From positions 930,001-994,000 of the forward strand of contig NZ_RCIO01000001.1 of assembly GCF_004000235.1 (NCBI RefSeq): a DNA stretch of 64,000 nt, read 5' to 3'. This DNA is from Mesorhizobium sp. Z1-4. Its GTDB lineage: Bacteria; Pseudomonadota; Alphaproteobacteria; Rhizobiales; Rhizobiaceae. Positions 10,224 through 21,372 of the stretch are shown one piece after another (position 1 is the first letter of the stretch; each line of letters opens with the position of its first letter). The translations under genes and the position numbers were made by a program. A model generated the notes under the pieces. The model saw nothing but the letters and a program-made list of their open reading frames with translations, made no database searches and was not told the DNA's origin.

Positions 10224-10296
10224 CCCGCTGTTCTACCAGCGCCCGACTCCGGTTCCAATCTGTGTCGCGGCGGCCCCGCATCGAAGATGCCGTGCG

Positions 10297-11358
10297 TCAG
10301 CTGTCGGCCGGTGAGGCAACCTTGTGAACGCGGCGCTTGCGGTCGGCGGCGCGCAGCTGAACGATACGCACGCGCTTGACCCGGCGCGGGTCGGCATCAA
10401 GCACATGAAACTCGAACCCCGGTATGGCCTGAACCACCTCGCCGCGGGCCGGAACACGGCCGAGCGTGTTGAAAATCATGCCGCCGATCGTGTCGACATC
10501 CTCTTCATGCTCGCCGGCCTTGAAGGCATCGCCGACCTGTTCGGCCACATCGTCGATCTCGGCGCGGGCATCGACCACGAATACGCCCTCACCCGACTGG
10601 GTGATCATCGGCTCGTCTTCGTCGTGCTCGTCCTCAATGTCGCCGACGACCATCTCGACGATATCCTCGAGCGAAGCCAGACCGTCGGTGCCGCCATATT
10701 CGTCGATGACCAGCGCCATCTGGATGCGGGCGGCCTGCATGCGCGTCATCAGGTCGGATGCCAGCATGGACGGCGGCACAAACAGCAGCGGCCGCACCAG
10801 ACTGAGATCGCCGATCGAACGCGTGAGGTCGACCTTGGCGAGGTCGAGCGGCTGTGCACCGGCGTTCTTCTTGCTGCCGCGCCCGCGCTTGGGTTCGCGC
10901 GACATACGCAACAGCTGGCCGACGACGTCGCGGATGTGAACCATGCCGCGCGGGTCGTCCAGCGTTTCGGCATAAACCGGCAGGCGCGAATGGCCGGATT
11001 CCTCAAATATCCGCAGCAATTCGCCCAGCGGCGTCGAGATATCGACGGCTTCGACATCGGCGCGCGGTATCATCACGTCTTCGACGCGCACCTCGCGCAG
11101 GCGCAGGATGTTGTGCAGCATCGCCCGTTCGCCGGGCGAAAACTCCGCGGCGTCGGCAGCTTCCGACAGAGCATCCGTCAGGTCCTCGCGCAGCGAATTG
11201 CCGTTGCGCGGCCTGAAAAATGCGCCGAGGCGCTGCAGTATTGTCGTGCGTTCGGGTGCAGGTTGTCGTCCCGGCTCGGGACTTTCTCCTGGCTGTTCCT
11301 GGCTGCCCGTTTCCGTTTCGGAGGGTGCAGCGTGAACCTGAGTTGTGTGTTCGTTCAT
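10297..11358 (-). CDS. CorC/TlyC-type CBS-domain protein
   Basis: A 353-residue cytosolic protein with a low-complexity N-terminus (about 1-45), two CBS domains (about 85-220, starting VRVEDVMIPRADVEAVDI and including LVIDEYGGTDGLASLED) and a C-terminal CorC_HlyC domain. It lacks the DUF21 membrane domain of larger family members. Such proteins sit beside ybeY and lnt in most proteobacteria and have been linked to magnesium/cobalt efflux, though the biochemical role is uncertain. The ATG at 11358 is chosen over a GTG at 11385 that abuts the ybeY stop and lacks a ribosome-binding site. Insertions such as KRGRGSKKN lengthen the linker between the CBS domains. Confidence 0.88.
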   Translation of the reverse strand: MNEHTTQVHAAPSETETGSQEQPGESPEPGRQPAPERTTILQRLGAFFRPRNGNSLREDLTDALSEAADAAEFSPGERAMLHNILRLREVRVEDVMIPRADVEAVDISTPLGELLRIFEESGHSRLPVYAETLDDPRGMVHIRDVVGQLLRMSREPKRGRGSKKNAGAQPLDLAKVDLTRSIGDLSLVRPLLFVPPSMLASDLMTRMQAARIQMALVIDEYGGTDGLASLEDIVEMVVGDIEDEHDEDEPMITQSGEGVFVVDARAEIDDVAEQVGDAFKAGEHEEDVDTIGGMIFNTLGRVPARGEVVQAIPGFEFHVLDADPRRVKRVRIVQLRAADRKRRVHKVASPADS

Positions 11359-11385
11359 CTTCGTCTGGCTAAAACCAGCGTTCAC

Positions 11386-11871
11386 TTAGGCATATGGATC
11401 GGGAATCGCAAGTCGTTCGAGGATACGCCGTTCCAGCGCTTCCATCGTTTCGGCTTCGTCATCGTTCATGTGGTCATAGCCTACAAGATGAAGCAGGCCA
11501 TGCACCAGAAGGTGCGTCAGATGGTCAATGAAGGGTTTTTCCTGCTCCTGGGCCTCGCGCGCGACCGTTTCGAAAGCGATCACGATATCGCCCAGCATCG
11601 GCGGCATTTCGGCACCGGGCGTCAGCTCAACGAGCGGGAACGACAGCACATTGGTCGGGCCCGCCCTGCCCCGCCACTGCCGGTTGAGTTCGGCGATGCA
11701 GTCATCGTCGGTGAAGGTGACGCCCAGTTCAGGAGGCTGCAGCACGGCAACATTCAGTTCGGCCAGGCATGCGTCTGCAACACGCTGCAGAACAGCCTCT
11801 AGCTCGCCCTCCGCCGGCCAGTCTCCAGCTTCGACTTCAAGCGCGATGTCAAGCTGACGGGCTGCGGTCAC
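11386..11871 (-). CDS. ybeY: Endoribonuclease YbeY (16S rRNA maturation)
   Basis: A 161-residue metal-dependent endoribonuclease. The zinc-binding signature HGLLHLVGYDH (about 125-135) and the upstream LNRQWRGRAGPTNVLSFP stretch identify it. YbeY matures the 3' end of 16S rRNA and degrades defective ribosomes. Its ATG overlaps the stop of the PhoH-like gene by four bases, a coupling conserved across bacteria. Confidence 0.95.
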   Translation of the reverse strand: MTAARQLDIALEVEAGDWPAEGELEAVLQRVADACLAELNVAVLQPPELGVTFTDDDCIAELNRQWRGRAGPTNVLSFPLVELTPGAEMPPMLGDIVIAFETVAREAQEQEKPFIDHLTHLLVHGLLHLVGYDHMNDDEAETMEALERRILERLAIPDPYA

Positions 11872-12917
11872 TGTTCCGTCTTGGGTTTCCGCGGCGCAGG
11901 CCCCAGTCCAGCTCCTGCCCGGTCGTAGGCAGCAACGATCTCGGCAACCAGCGGGTGGCGCACCACGTCCTTTTCGTTGAAGCGCACGGTGACGATGCCT
12001 TGCACATCGGCCAGCACATTCAGTGCCTCGACGAGACCTGATTTCGTGTTCGGCGGCAAATCGATCTGGCTCGGGTCGCCGGTCACGATCATGCGCCCGC
12101 CTTCGCCCATGCGGGTCAGGAACATCTTCATCTGCATCGGCGTGGTGTTCTGCGCCTCGTCCAGGATGATCGCGGCGTTGTGCAGCGTGCGGCCACGCAT
12201 GAAGGCGAGCGGTGCAATCTCGATCACGTCCGCAGCAATGGCACGCTCCACCTTGTCGGCGGGGATCATGTCGTAAAGCGCGTCGTAGAGCGGGCGCAGA
12301 TAAGGATCGACCTTTTCCTTCATGTCGCCCGGCAGGAAACCCAGACGCTCGCCGGCTTCAACCGCCGGACGCGACAGGATGATGCGGTCGACCATGCCGC
12401 GCTCAAGCAGCATCGCGGCGTAGGCAACGGCGAGATATGTCTTGCCCGTACCGGCCGGCCCGATACCGAACACCAGCTCGGAGCGTTCCAGCGCGCGCAT
12501 ATAGGCGTCCTGATTTACCGAACGGGCGTGGATCGTCTTCTTGCGGGTCGAGAACTGCGCCGCGGCAAGTTTGCCCTTGCGCTCGAGCGTCGGCAGCGTG
12601 AGCTGATCGTCGGCGGCAACCGCCATGCGCACGGCGCCGTCGACATCGGACTGTGCCAGATCTGAACCCTTCTGCAGCAGATCGTAGAGATAATCGAGCG
12701 CGCGGCGCGCCTGTTCAGCGACGCCCGCCTCCCCCTGGATGGAAAGCTGGTTGCCCTTCGAGCGGATATCGACGCCGAGCTTTTCCTCGATACGGGCGAG
12801 ATTCTCATCGAACTGCCCGTACAGCGCGCTTGCGAGCTGGTTGTTGTCGAAGGTCAGTACGATATGCGCCATGTCGGATGCCCCGGAGGGCTGCTTCAGT
12901 TGCGTAGCGGCGCTCAA
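11868..12917 (-). CDS. PhoH-like ATPase
   Basis: A 349-residue PhoH-family ATPase. An N-terminal KH-like region (about 20-95) is followed by the ATPase domain with Walker A GPAGTGKTYLA, Walker B AIILDEAQNTT and the TGDPSQIDLP motif. The family is tied to RNA metabolism and is nearly always next to ybeY. The start is placed at a TTG (12917) preceded at five bases by AGGAGAGG and lying 10 bp after the miaB stop. The longer frame would run back into miaB, and the next ATG (12872, MAHIVLTF) would cut off residues usually present in rhizobial homologues. Confidence 0.88.
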   Translation of the reverse strand: MSAATQLKQPSGASDMAHIVLTFDNNQLASALYGQFDENLARIEEKLGVDIRSKGNQLSIQGEAGVAEQARRALDYLYDLLQKGSDLAQSDVDGAVRMAVAADDQLTLPTLERKGKLAAAQFSTRKKTIHARSVNQDAYMRALERSELVFGIGPAGTGKTYLAVAYAAMLLERGMVDRIILSRPAVEAGERLGFLPGDMKEKVDPYLRPLYDALYDMIPADKVERAIAADVIEIAPLAFMRGRTLHNAAIILDEAQNTTPMQMKMFLTRMGEGGRMIVTGDPSQIDLPPNTKSGLVEALNVLADVQGIVTVRFNEKDVVRHPLVAEIVAAYDRAGAGLGPAPRKPKTEQ

Positions 12918-12927
12918 AAGCCTCTCC

Positions 12928-14301
<1,374 letters not shown>

Positions 14302-14354
14302 GGGCGCTCTCTAGACCAAGTTCAGCCTGAAATGAAGCGCCGAGATGGCGGCGG

Positions 14355-15161
14355 CTAAGGCTCGCCGCTCTTGATCGGGTGGCTGATCGCGGCGTTGAAC
14401 ATCTCCGTCACGCGCCGCTCAACTTCCCTGGCAAGATCCTTGCGTCTGACACCGGCGCGATACTCGACCGGCTCGCCGAAATGCAGCTCGACGTCCACCG
14501 CGCCTTCCTTCAGCAGCGTCACGATGTGCGGCGCGAGAAGACGGTCGCCGATCCAGGCAGCATGGGTGCGATGCAGGCGCCCCATGGGCATGCCGTGAAA
14601 GCGGGTGTAGACGATCGCCATCGGCTGCACAAAAACATGCTCCGCTTCACCGCGATCGACCGCCATGGAGGCCGCGCCAAACAGCGTCGATTTGAACGGC
14701 AGCATGAGATTGCCGTCGGCGGTCAGCCCCTCCGCGAACAGCAGCATCGGATCGCCGTCATTCATGCGTTGGGCAATTTCGCCAGCCTGATGACCCGATT
14801 TGTGCTTGCGTTCGCGCTCCACGAACACGGTGCGCTGGAGGCTCGCGAGCTTGCCGATCATCGGCCAGCCGGAGACCTCGGATTTGGCGATGAAATTCAC
14901 CTCGGCGACGGCGCCCGCGACCATGATGTCGGTCCACGAAATGTGGTTGGCCGCGATCAGCAGGGGGCGCTTGTCCGACATCCTGCCGCGCACATGCAGC
15001 CGGAAGCCGAGCACAAAAAGCACGAAACGATGCCACTGGCGCGGAAGGTAGCGCTCATTGCCGATGCCGGTCTTGAGGATGAATATCTGGGCGAGCGCCA
15101 TTGCCGGCGTGACGATGGCCACGAGCAAGAGCATGAACGACACGCGTATCCAGCCGAGCAT
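14355..15161 (-). CDS. plsC: 1-acyl-sn-glycerol-3-phosphate acyltransferase (PlsC family)
   Basis: A 268-residue membrane-associated acyltransferase of phospholipid synthesis. A hydrophobic N-terminal anchor (about 4-30) precedes the NHISWTDI motif (HX4D catalytic pair) and the FAEGLTADGN motif (the FPEG-type block 3, with Ala in place of Pro). It lies between rimI and miaB as in related genomes. The ATG at 15161 has GGGAG upstream; a longer frame reaches back through rimI and is not used. Substrate could be lyso-phosphatidate or a lyso-ornithine lipid (OlsA-type), which the sequence does not separate. Confidence 0.85.
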   Translation of the reverse strand: MLGWIRVSFMLLLVAIVTPAMALAQIFILKTGIGNERYLPRQWHRFVLFVLGFRLHVRGRMSDKRPLLIAANHISWTDIMVAGAVAEVNFIAKSEVSGWPMIGKLASLQRTVFVERERKHKSGHQAGEIAQRMNDGDPMLLFAEGLTADGNLMLPFKSTLFGAASMAVDRGEAEHVFVQPMAIVYTRFHGMPMGRLHRTHAAWIGDRLLAPHIVTLLKEGAVDVELHFGEPVEYRAGVRRKDLAREVERRVTEMFNAAISHPIKSGEP

Positions 15162-15201
15162 GCGTCTCCCTGACTCTACTCTCTTGTTGGATCGTCGCTG
15201 G

Positions 15202-15696
15202 CTAACGAAGATCGCTGCGCATGACAAGCGCGCTGCTTTTGCGTCCGTCCTTGACCGAATAATAGCCTTCGCGCCGTCCGACATCGCGAAAACCCAGCCG
15301 GCGGTAAAGGCCGGTCGCGGCGGCGTTGCTTTCGTCCACCTCGAGAAACAGCGCCTCGGCCCGTTCGGCATACAAGTGGCGCATCACCGCATCCATCAGC
15401 ATCCGGCCGAGACCGGCACGGCGGTTGGCGCGAGCAACGACGATGGTGAGGATTTCAGCTTCGCCCGCTGCCAGCCGGGCAAGAACGAAACCCTGGATCG
15501 GCGGCTTGCCCCTGGAAGCAATGGGCCGGACGGCGAAACCGAACACCGTATCCTGCACCAGAAGTGCCTCGAATTCCTCGTCCGACCAGGGCCGGGCGAA
15601 GGCGCCGGCATGCAACTCGGCCATCGCCGGCGTGTCGTCGAGTGTCAGGTCGCGCGCCACATATTCCTGGCTGCCGGACATGAAAGGAATGCGCAT
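15202..15696 (-). CDS. rimI: Ribosomal-protein-S18-alanine N-acetyltransferase (RimI-like)
   Basis: A 164-residue GNAT protein. The acetyl-CoA-binding motif A is ILTIVVARANRRAGLGRMLMDAVM, followed by AEALFLEVDESNAAATGLYRRLGF and the YY near the C-terminus, all typical for RimI. Its ATG shares one base with the tsaB stop (TGATG), the standard tsaB-rimI coupling. In this setting it may acetylate S18 or other N-termini. Confidence 0.88.
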   Translation of the reverse strand: MRIPFMSGSQEYVARDLTLDDTPAMAELHAGAFARPWSDEEFEALLVQDTVFGFAVRPIASRGKPPIQGFVLARLAAGEAEILTIVVARANRRAGLGRMLMDAVMRHLYAERAEALFLEVDESNAAATGLYRRLGFRDVGRREGYYSVKDGRKSSALVMRSDLR

Positions 15697-16367
15697 CAGG
15701 CTTGGCGCTCCACCGCAAAACCCTGCTGCGGCTTTGCATCGGCACTGCGCAGATAAAGCGGGCGCGGCGGCCCGGACGCCGTGTCCATGCCGGCGGCAAG
15801 CTCCGCGTAGACAGCAATGTCGGCGGTGGCGTCCGTTGCAGCAATTGCAACCTCTCTTCCGGCTTGCCCGGCGATCATTTCCGCTGCGCTGCCGGTGAGC
15901 ACCATGTCCGTTGCGAGCATGCCGGCGGCCTCGTCGAGCTTTGCGATGGTGGGGCCGAAGGTGCGCTTTCCGCTAATGTCGAAGACGGCGACATAGATCT
16001 GTTCGCGCCTGGCATCGATCGCGGCCAGCAGCCCTTTGCCGGCAAAATTGCGCCAGGCTTCCGCCGCCATGGCGTCGAGCGTCGTGACACCGACAGACGG
16101 GATACCCAGAGCCAGTGCCAGCCCGCGCGCCGCGGCAACGCCCACCCGTATGCCGGTGAAGGACCCCGGCCCAACCGAAACTGCAATCAGGCCGAGATCG
16201 GCATAACCGGAGTTCGCCGCCGCCAGCGCCTCATCGATGGTCGACATCAGATGTTCGGCGTGGCCTTTGCCAAGATCGTGGACCGCACGGCCGAGCTCGC
16301 CGGCCTGCGTGTCGAATATGCAAGCGGCACAGAGATTTGCGGCCGTATCGATGGCGAGGATTTTCAT
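15696..16367 (-). CDS. tsaB: tRNA threonylcarbamoyladenosine biosynthesis protein TsaB
   Basis: A 223-residue ASKHA-fold protein that partners TsaD and TsaE in making t6A37 on ANN-decoding tRNAs. The N-terminus MKILAIDTAANLCAACIF and the VGPGSFTGIRVGVAAARGLALAL stretch (about 65-87) are the TsaB hallmarks. It lacks the metal-binding histidines of TsaD, as expected. It leads the minus-strand run into rimI and plsC. Confidence 0.93.
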   Translation of the reverse strand: MKILAIDTAANLCAACIFDTQAGELGRAVHDLGKGHAEHLMSTIDEALAAANSGYADLGLIAVSVGPGSFTGIRVGVAAARGLALALGIPSVGVTTLDAMAAEAWRNFAGKGLLAAIDARREQIYVAVFDISGKRTFGPTIAKLDEAAGMLATDMVLTGSAAEMIAGQAGREVAIAATDATADIAVYAELAAGMDTASGPPRPLYLRSADAKPQQGFAVERQA

Positions 16368-16412
16368 TGCACGTATTCCCTCCCGCTTGAGGGGGCGGGA
16401 AATCCGCCGAGC

Positions 16413-18575
16413 CTAACCCACCCGGTCACGCGCCTTCAGCTCCAGACGACGTGCGTGAAGAACCGGCTCCGTGTAACCGCTCGGCTGCTCGCGGCCCTTC
16501 AACACCAGGTCGCAGGCGGCCTGGAATGCAATCGAACCATCGAAATCCGCCGCCATCGGCCGATAGAGCGGGTCGCCCTCGTTCTGCCGGTCGACCACAG
16601 CCGCCATGCGTTTCATGGTCTCCATCACCTGCGCCTCGCTGCACACGCCATGGTGCAGCCAGTTGGCAATGTGCTGCGAGGAAATGCGCAGCGTGGCGCG
16701 GTCTTCCATCAGGCCGACATCGTTGATGTCCGGCACTTTGGAGCAGCCGACACCCTGATCGACCCAGCGCACGACGTAACCCAGAATGCCCTGGGCATTG
16801 TTGTCGAGCTCCTTCTGGATTTCGTCCGACGTCCAGTTGGGGCGGCTCGCCACCGGCACCGACAAAATGTCTGAGAGCTTGGCTCGCTCGCGCGATTTGA
16901 GCTTGGCCTGCACCTCCTTGACGTCGACCTCATGATAATGCGTGGCGTGCAGCGTGGCTGCCGTCGGCGAAGGCACCCAGGCGGTGTTGGCGCCGGCCTT
17001 CGGATGGCCGATCTTCTGCTCAAGCATCGCCGCCATCATGTCGGGCATCGCCCACATGCCCTTGCCGATCTGGGCATGGCCGGACAGGCCGCAGGCAAGG
17101 CCGATATCGACGTTCCAGTTTTCATAGGCGTTGATCCAGGCGGCCTGTTTCATATCGCCCTTGCGGATCATCGGGCCGGCTTCCATCGAAGTATGGATCT
17201 CATCGCCGGTGCGATCGAGGAAGCCGGTGTTGATGAACACCACGCGCTCACGCGCGACCCGGATGCACTCCTTCAGGTTCACCGTCGTGCGGCGCTCCTC
17301 GTCCATGATGCCCATCTTGATCGTGTTGGGCGCCATGCCGAGGGCGGCTTCGACGCGGCCGAAGATTTCGACCGCGAACGCAACTTCCTCAGGCCCGTGC
17401 ATCTTGGGCTTAACGACATACATGGAGCCTTCGGCCGAGTTGGCGCGGCGGCCGTTCGGCCCGATATCGTGCAGCGCAATCATCGCAGTCATCATGGCAT
17501 CCATGATGCCTTCGGGAATCTCGTGGCCGTCCTTGTCGATGATCGCTGGGTTGGTCATCAGGTGGCCGACATTGCGCACCAGCATCAGCGAGCGGCATTT
17601 GACCACAAAGGGCGAACCGCCGGGCGCGGTGTATGTGAAGTCGCTGTAAAGCTTGCGCGTGACCGTCTCGCCGCCCTTCTGGAAGGTCTCGCTGAGGTCG
17701 CCTTTCATCAGGCCGAGCCAGTTGCGATAAACCAGCGTCTTGTCTTCTGCATCGACCGCAGCGACAGAGTCTTCGCAATCCATGATCGTTGTCAGCGCCG
17801 CTTCCAGATTGACCGCGGCCAGCCCGGCGGGATCGGTCTTGCCGATATCCCAGCTGCGGTTGAACAAGAGCTCGATACCGAGCCCGTTCTTTTTCAGAAG
17901 GACATGGCGCCAGCCGCCGTCACCTTCGGCATGGCCGGCATATTGCTGCGGGTTCTGCAGTTGCACGGGGCCTGACGCGGTCGAAAGCTTGAGTTCGGAG
18001 CCAGCTTCGACATCGGTCAGATCGGCCCATTTTGCGCCTTCGATCGGCGCTGCCCGATCAAGAAAATCCTTCGCCCATGCAATCACGCGCGCGCCGCGCT
18101 CCGGGTCGTAGCCGCCGGGCTTCGGCAGATCGCCCAGCGCGTCGGTGCCGTAGAGCGCGTCGTAGAGCGAGCCCCAGCGCGCATTGGCGGCATTGAGCGC
18201 AAAACGCGCATTCATGATCGGTACGACAAGCTGAGGGCCTGCGACATCGGCGATCTCGGGATCGACATTCGACGTCGAGACCTGGAAGTCGCCGCCCTCA
18301 GGCAGCAGGTAACCGATCTCGCGCAGGAACGCTTCATAGGCCGCAAGGTCGGTGGGGGCGCCATTGTCGCGGTGCCACTGGTCGATTGCCGCCTGCAATT
18401 CGTCCCGGCGGGCAAGCAGAGCGCGGTTTTTCGGCCCCAGATCGTGAACGAGCGCGGCAAGGCCTTTCCAGAAGGCCCCGGCGTCAACGCCGGTTCCGGG
18501 CAACGCTTCGTCATTGACGAAATCATAAAGGCCGCTATCGACCCTGAGCCCGTTGATCTCGACGCGTTCCGACAT
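16413..18575 (-). CDS. glcB: Malate synthase G
   Basis: A 720-residue monomeric malate synthase condensing glyoxylate with acetyl-CoA. Recognisable blocks are [17 protein letters not shown] (Mg and glyoxylate site), [31 protein letters not shown] and [36 protein letters not shown]. The start at 18575 ([20 protein letters not shown]) has GGAG about ten bases upstream, while the frame extends 14 codons further without support. It stands alone; isocitrate lyase proper is not in the window, though an isocitrate-lyase-superfamily gene of another type is at 51668. Confidence 0.96.
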   Translation of the reverse strand: MSERVEINGLRVDSGLYDFVNDEALPGTGVDAGAFWKGLAALVHDLGPKNRALLARRDELQAAIDQWHRDNGAPTDLAAYEAFLREIGYLLPEGGDFQVSTSNVDPEIADVAGPQLVVPIMNARFALNAANARWGSLYDALYGTDALGDLPKPGGYDPERGARVIAWAKDFLDRAAPIEGAKWADLTDVEAGSELKLSTASGPVQLQNPQQYAGHAEGDGGWRHVLLKKNGLGIELLFNRSWDIGKTDPAGLAAVNLEAALTTIMDCEDSVAAVDAEDKTLVYRNWLGLMKGDLSETFQKGGETVTRKLYSDFTYTAPGGSPFVVKCRSLMLVRNVGHLMTNPAIIDKDGHEIPEGIMDAMMTAMIALHDIGPNGRRANSAEGSMYVVKPKMHGPEEVAFAVEIFGRVEAALGMAPNTIKMGIMDEERRTTVNLKECIRVARERVVFINTGFLDRTGDEIHTSMEAGPMIRKGDMKQAAWINAYENWNVDIGLACGLSGHAQIGKGMWAMPDMMAAMLEQKIGHPKAGANTAWVPSPTAATLHATHYHEVDVKEVQAKLKSRERAKLSDILSVPVASRPNWTSDEIQKELDNNAQGILGYVVRWVDQGVGCSKVPDINDVGLMEDRATLRISSQHIANWLHHGVCSEAQVMETMKRMAAVVDRQNEGDPLYRPMAADFDGSIAFQAACDLVLKGREQPSGYTEPVLHARRLELKARDRVG

Positions 18576-18632
18576 GTGGTGCACTCCGTTAAAAGTCAGT
18601 CCGGCAGCTTTCACCACGCGCGACGGGCGGGG

Positions 18633-20678
18633 TCAATTCTCCGATGGTCGCGAAACACCTTCAGATGCAACGCGCGGCCGGCCCTGCGCCTGCGCGACGA
18701 TACGCGCCTCGACGAATTTGCGCTGATCCTCAACCGTTGCGGCCACGATGTCGGTTTCGGTCTCGACATGACACTCGGCGGCACCTGCTTCGGCAGCACG
18801 GGAGAGCGCAAGCCGGGCCGCAAACTCGGCTGCGGCATCAAGCGCAGCATCCTCGTTGGCGAAGTCTTCGACGTGCTCGCCGACAGTGAGGCGGAAACGA
18901 CCTTCTGCCGGCTGCGTGACCATTGCCTCGACCGCGATGCGTACCTGGCCGACGACCGCGCCGACGGCGTTGGCGACATCGGCATTGGCCGGCAAAACGC
19001 ATTCGGAGCCGACCAGTTTGTCCAGCCCGGCATAATGCAGCGGTGCGGAGGCGCCGAGACCGATCACCGGCCGGTCGAGCGCGATCGTCAGCCGCGCGAA
19101 ACGGCTGGCACCATCCAGCGCGCGCTGGACCAGCGCATGCGATACGGCGGCCTGGCCGTCGTGACCGTCTTCAGCGAGCGCCGTATCCAGCACCGCCTCC
19201 GCCGACTTTCTCGTGAGAAGCGACAGCACCTGACCGGCGAGCGCCCTGCCACCGGCGGCGATGGGGCTGCCCGAAGCATCGCGGCGGCGGGCGAAGATAT
19301 CTGCACCGAGCTTCGCGGCATCCGCGCTCCAGGTTGTCTGGCGACCGAGCACATGAGCGGCATCCGACGGTGTAAAGCCGGCGATCATGACAAGGCCGCG
19401 CGCAACAAGCCGGTTGAGCACAGCCGTATGTGCGCTTGCCGCCAGCAGGCGGTCGAGCGGCAGCGGCGTCGCGGTGATGGCATCGTAAAGCCGCTGCTCC
19501 GACGGCGAGAGGCCGACCGCAAAACGATCGTCCATGCCGGTGCGGAAGGCGAACCGGCCGTCCAGCTTGCCCGAATTCGGTGCGCCGAGCTGGCGCTCAA
19601 GCTGGGCGACAATCGCCGTGCCATGTTGCTGCGCGGCCAGCGACAGCGGCACCAGCCGGCGCGGGCCGAGCCGCAGCCGGGCGCTAAGGCCACCATCTTC
19701 GATGGAGACTTCCGAATCTCCGCCAAGGCCGAAGGTGCGCATCGCCACCGCCTCGACATGGGTGCGCATGCCGCCGACACGGGCGCCGTCTGGATCGAGC
19801 CGGGGCCGGCCAGCTTCGAGCACGGCGACGTCGGTCGTCGTGCCGCCGATATCCGACACGATCGCTTCGTCGAGGTCGGTCAGATGGCGGGCGCCGACAA
19901 TCGACGCGGCAGGGCCCGAAAGGATCGTTTCGATGGGGCGGCGGCGGGCGAAGGCGGCGGAGACCAGCGCACCGTCGCCGCGAACGACCATGAGGGGTGC
20001 GCGTATTCCCCGCGCATCCAGAAAGCCCTCCGTCGCGGCGATCAGCCGGCCGATCAAGCCGACCAGCCGCGCATTGAGCAGCGTGGTGAGCGCACGGCGC
20101 GGGCCGCCGAGCTTTGCCGACAGTTCATGGCTCATTGTGACCGCAAGTCCGGTCGCTTCGCGTATCAGCCGGGCGGCGGCGATTTCGTGCGCCGGGTTGC
20201 GGACGGCGAAATAGGCGCAGACGGCAAAGCCGGTTACGGACTTCGCGAGTTCCGGAAGCCGCTCCGTCAGCGGCGCGAGGTCGAGCGGCTTTTCGTTGCC
20301 ATGGACATCATGCCCGCCGGGGAGAAAAAGCACCGGGTCGGCGCCGAGTGCCGCTTTCAGCCCGTCGCGGTCGAGGTCGCTCTCGCCGAAGCCGATCAGC
20401 ACCAGGGCCGCGCGCCCGCCCTGCCCCTCCACGATGGCGTTGGTGGCGAGCGTGGTGGACATCGACACCAGCGCAATGTCGGCGGGGTTCGCGGCCGCGC
20501 TTTCCAGCACCGCATCGACCGCGCCGGCAATGCCGATGGCGAGGTCGTGGCGCGTGGTGAGCGCCTTGGCCTTGGCGACCACGCCACCCCCGGCCGCGCC
20601 TTCCCGGAAGAGGACAGCGTCGGTGTAGGTGCCGCCGGTATCGATGCCCAACATCAGCGGGCCGGAACCGGCGGTCAT
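18633..20678 (-). CDS. Hydantoinase/oxoprolinase A-type protein
   Basis: A 681-residue ATP-binding protein of the hydantoinase A / 5-oxoprolinase N-terminal family. The actin-like phosphate motifs LGIDTGGTYTDAV (about 9-21) and SDIGGTTTDVAVL (about 275-287) are clear, as is SGPAASIVGA. Family members ring-open hydantoins or 5-oxoproline, or carboxylate ketones, together with a B subunit. No HyuB gene is adjacent, so either the partner is elsewhere or this belongs to a single-subunit branch. The C-terminal 150 residues diverge from the usual HyuA end. Substrate unknown. Confidence 0.8.
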   Translation of the reverse strand: MTAGSGPLMLGIDTGGTYTDAVLFREGAAGGGVVAKAKALTTRHDLAIGIAGAVDAVLESAAANPADIALVSMSTTLATNAIVEGQGGRAALVLIGFGESDLDRDGLKAALGADPVLFLPGGHDVHGNEKPLDLAPLTERLPELAKSVTGFAVCAYFAVRNPAHEIAAARLIREATGLAVTMSHELSAKLGGPRRALTTLLNARLVGLIGRLIAATEGFLDARGIRAPLMVVRGDGALVSAAFARRRPIETILSGPAASIVGARHLTDLDEAIVSDIGGTTTDVAVLEAGRPRLDPDGARVGGMRTHVEAVAMRTFGLGGDSEVSIEDGGLSARLRLGPRRLVPLSLAAQQHGTAIVAQLERQLGAPNSGKLDGRFAFRTGMDDRFAVGLSPSEQRLYDAITATPLPLDRLLAASAHTAVLNRLVARGLVMIAGFTPSDAAHVLGRQTTWSADAAKLGADIFARRRDASGSPIAAGGRALAGQVLSLLTRKSAEAVLDTALAEDGHDGQAAVSHALVQRALDGASRFARLTIALDRPVIGLGASAPLHYAGLDKLVGSECVLPANADVANAVGAVVGQVRIAVEAMVTQPAEGRFRLTVGEHVEDFANEDAALDAAAEFAARLALSRAAEAGAAECHVETETDIVAATVEDQRKFVEARIVAQAQGRPRVASEGVSRPSEN

Positions 20679-20695
20679 TATACGGCGGGGGCGAA

Positions 20696-20718
20696 GGGCG
20701 GGGACATCATCCCCGCCC
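20696..20718 (-). terminator. Hairpin terminator between the secreted protein gene and the hydantoinase A gene
   Basis: A perfect 9-bp inverted repeat GGGCGGGGA / TCCCCGCCC with a 5-nt loop lies in the 82-bp gap after the gene at 20761. The U-run is short in both orientations, so it may act as a Rho-independent site or only as an mRNA-end stabiliser. Confidence 0.45.
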
Positions 20719-20760
20719 TTTAGCGTGCGAGCCCGGCCAGTGAAAGCGGCACGTGGCCGG

Positions 20761-21372
20761 TTATTTCTTCTCGCAGACCACGGTCATCGGGTAGAACAGG
20801 TCGGCGGCGCGGGTCTCGGAATTGCCCTGCACACGGCCATTGCGGATTTTCGACGGCGAGGCTGCCGCGGCGTAGAAGTGCAGCACGACCTTGCCCGACA
20901 GGTTCCACTCGCGCGACAGCACCCAGGACTTCGATTTCCCGCGGCGGAGCTGCTCCGCCATGTTGTCGCGGCACAGCTTGCCGGGCGTGACGATCCAGTG
21001 CACGTCGCGCATGTCTGCGGTGAAGGTGCGCGTCGTCTTGTAGACGCCCCATCCGTCATCCGGCGTGCGCTGGAAATAGTGCCATTTGCCGGCGGTGACT
21101 TCGACCGGGTCCATGCCGTTTTGGTTGCCGATACCGACACGATGAATATTGTTGTTGCCCTTGCCTTTGGCGAAGAGCCGTACGGTGAAACGGTGCTCGG
21201 AGCCGGCGAAACCGGAATAGCCGTCGCCGGTGGCGCGCACGCGGGCCGGCACCAGGTCTATGCCCTCGCGGGCGATGCCGATCTTCTCGATCTTGGCGCC
21301 GGCATGCGCGGCGGTTGCGGTGGCGGCGGCCAGCAGGGCCGCGGATACGAGCTTCGAAATCAGATGCGTCAT
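20761..21372 (-). CDS. Secreted protein of unknown function
   Basis: A 203-residue protein with a clear signal peptide (residues about 1-24, LVSAALLAAATATAAHA). The mature part is basic and predicted to be mostly beta, with GKGNNNIHRVGIGNQNG in the middle and two cysteines (LCRDN and VVCEKK) that could form a disulfide. No family is recognised. AGGAGAGG sits five bases before the ATG. It abuts the gene-free stretch that precedes the AT-rich islet, and its own composition matches the host. Confidence 0.7.
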   Translation of the reverse strand: MTHLISKLVSAALLAAATATAAHAGAKIEKIGIAREGIDLVPARVRATGDGYSGFAGSEHRFTVRLFAKGKGNNNIHRVGIGNQNGMDPVEVTAGKWHYFQRTPDDGWGVYKTTRTFTADMRDVHWIVTPGKLCRDNMAEQLRRGKSKSWVLSREWNLSGKVVLHFYAAAASPSKIRNGRVQGNSETRAADLFYPMTVVCEKK

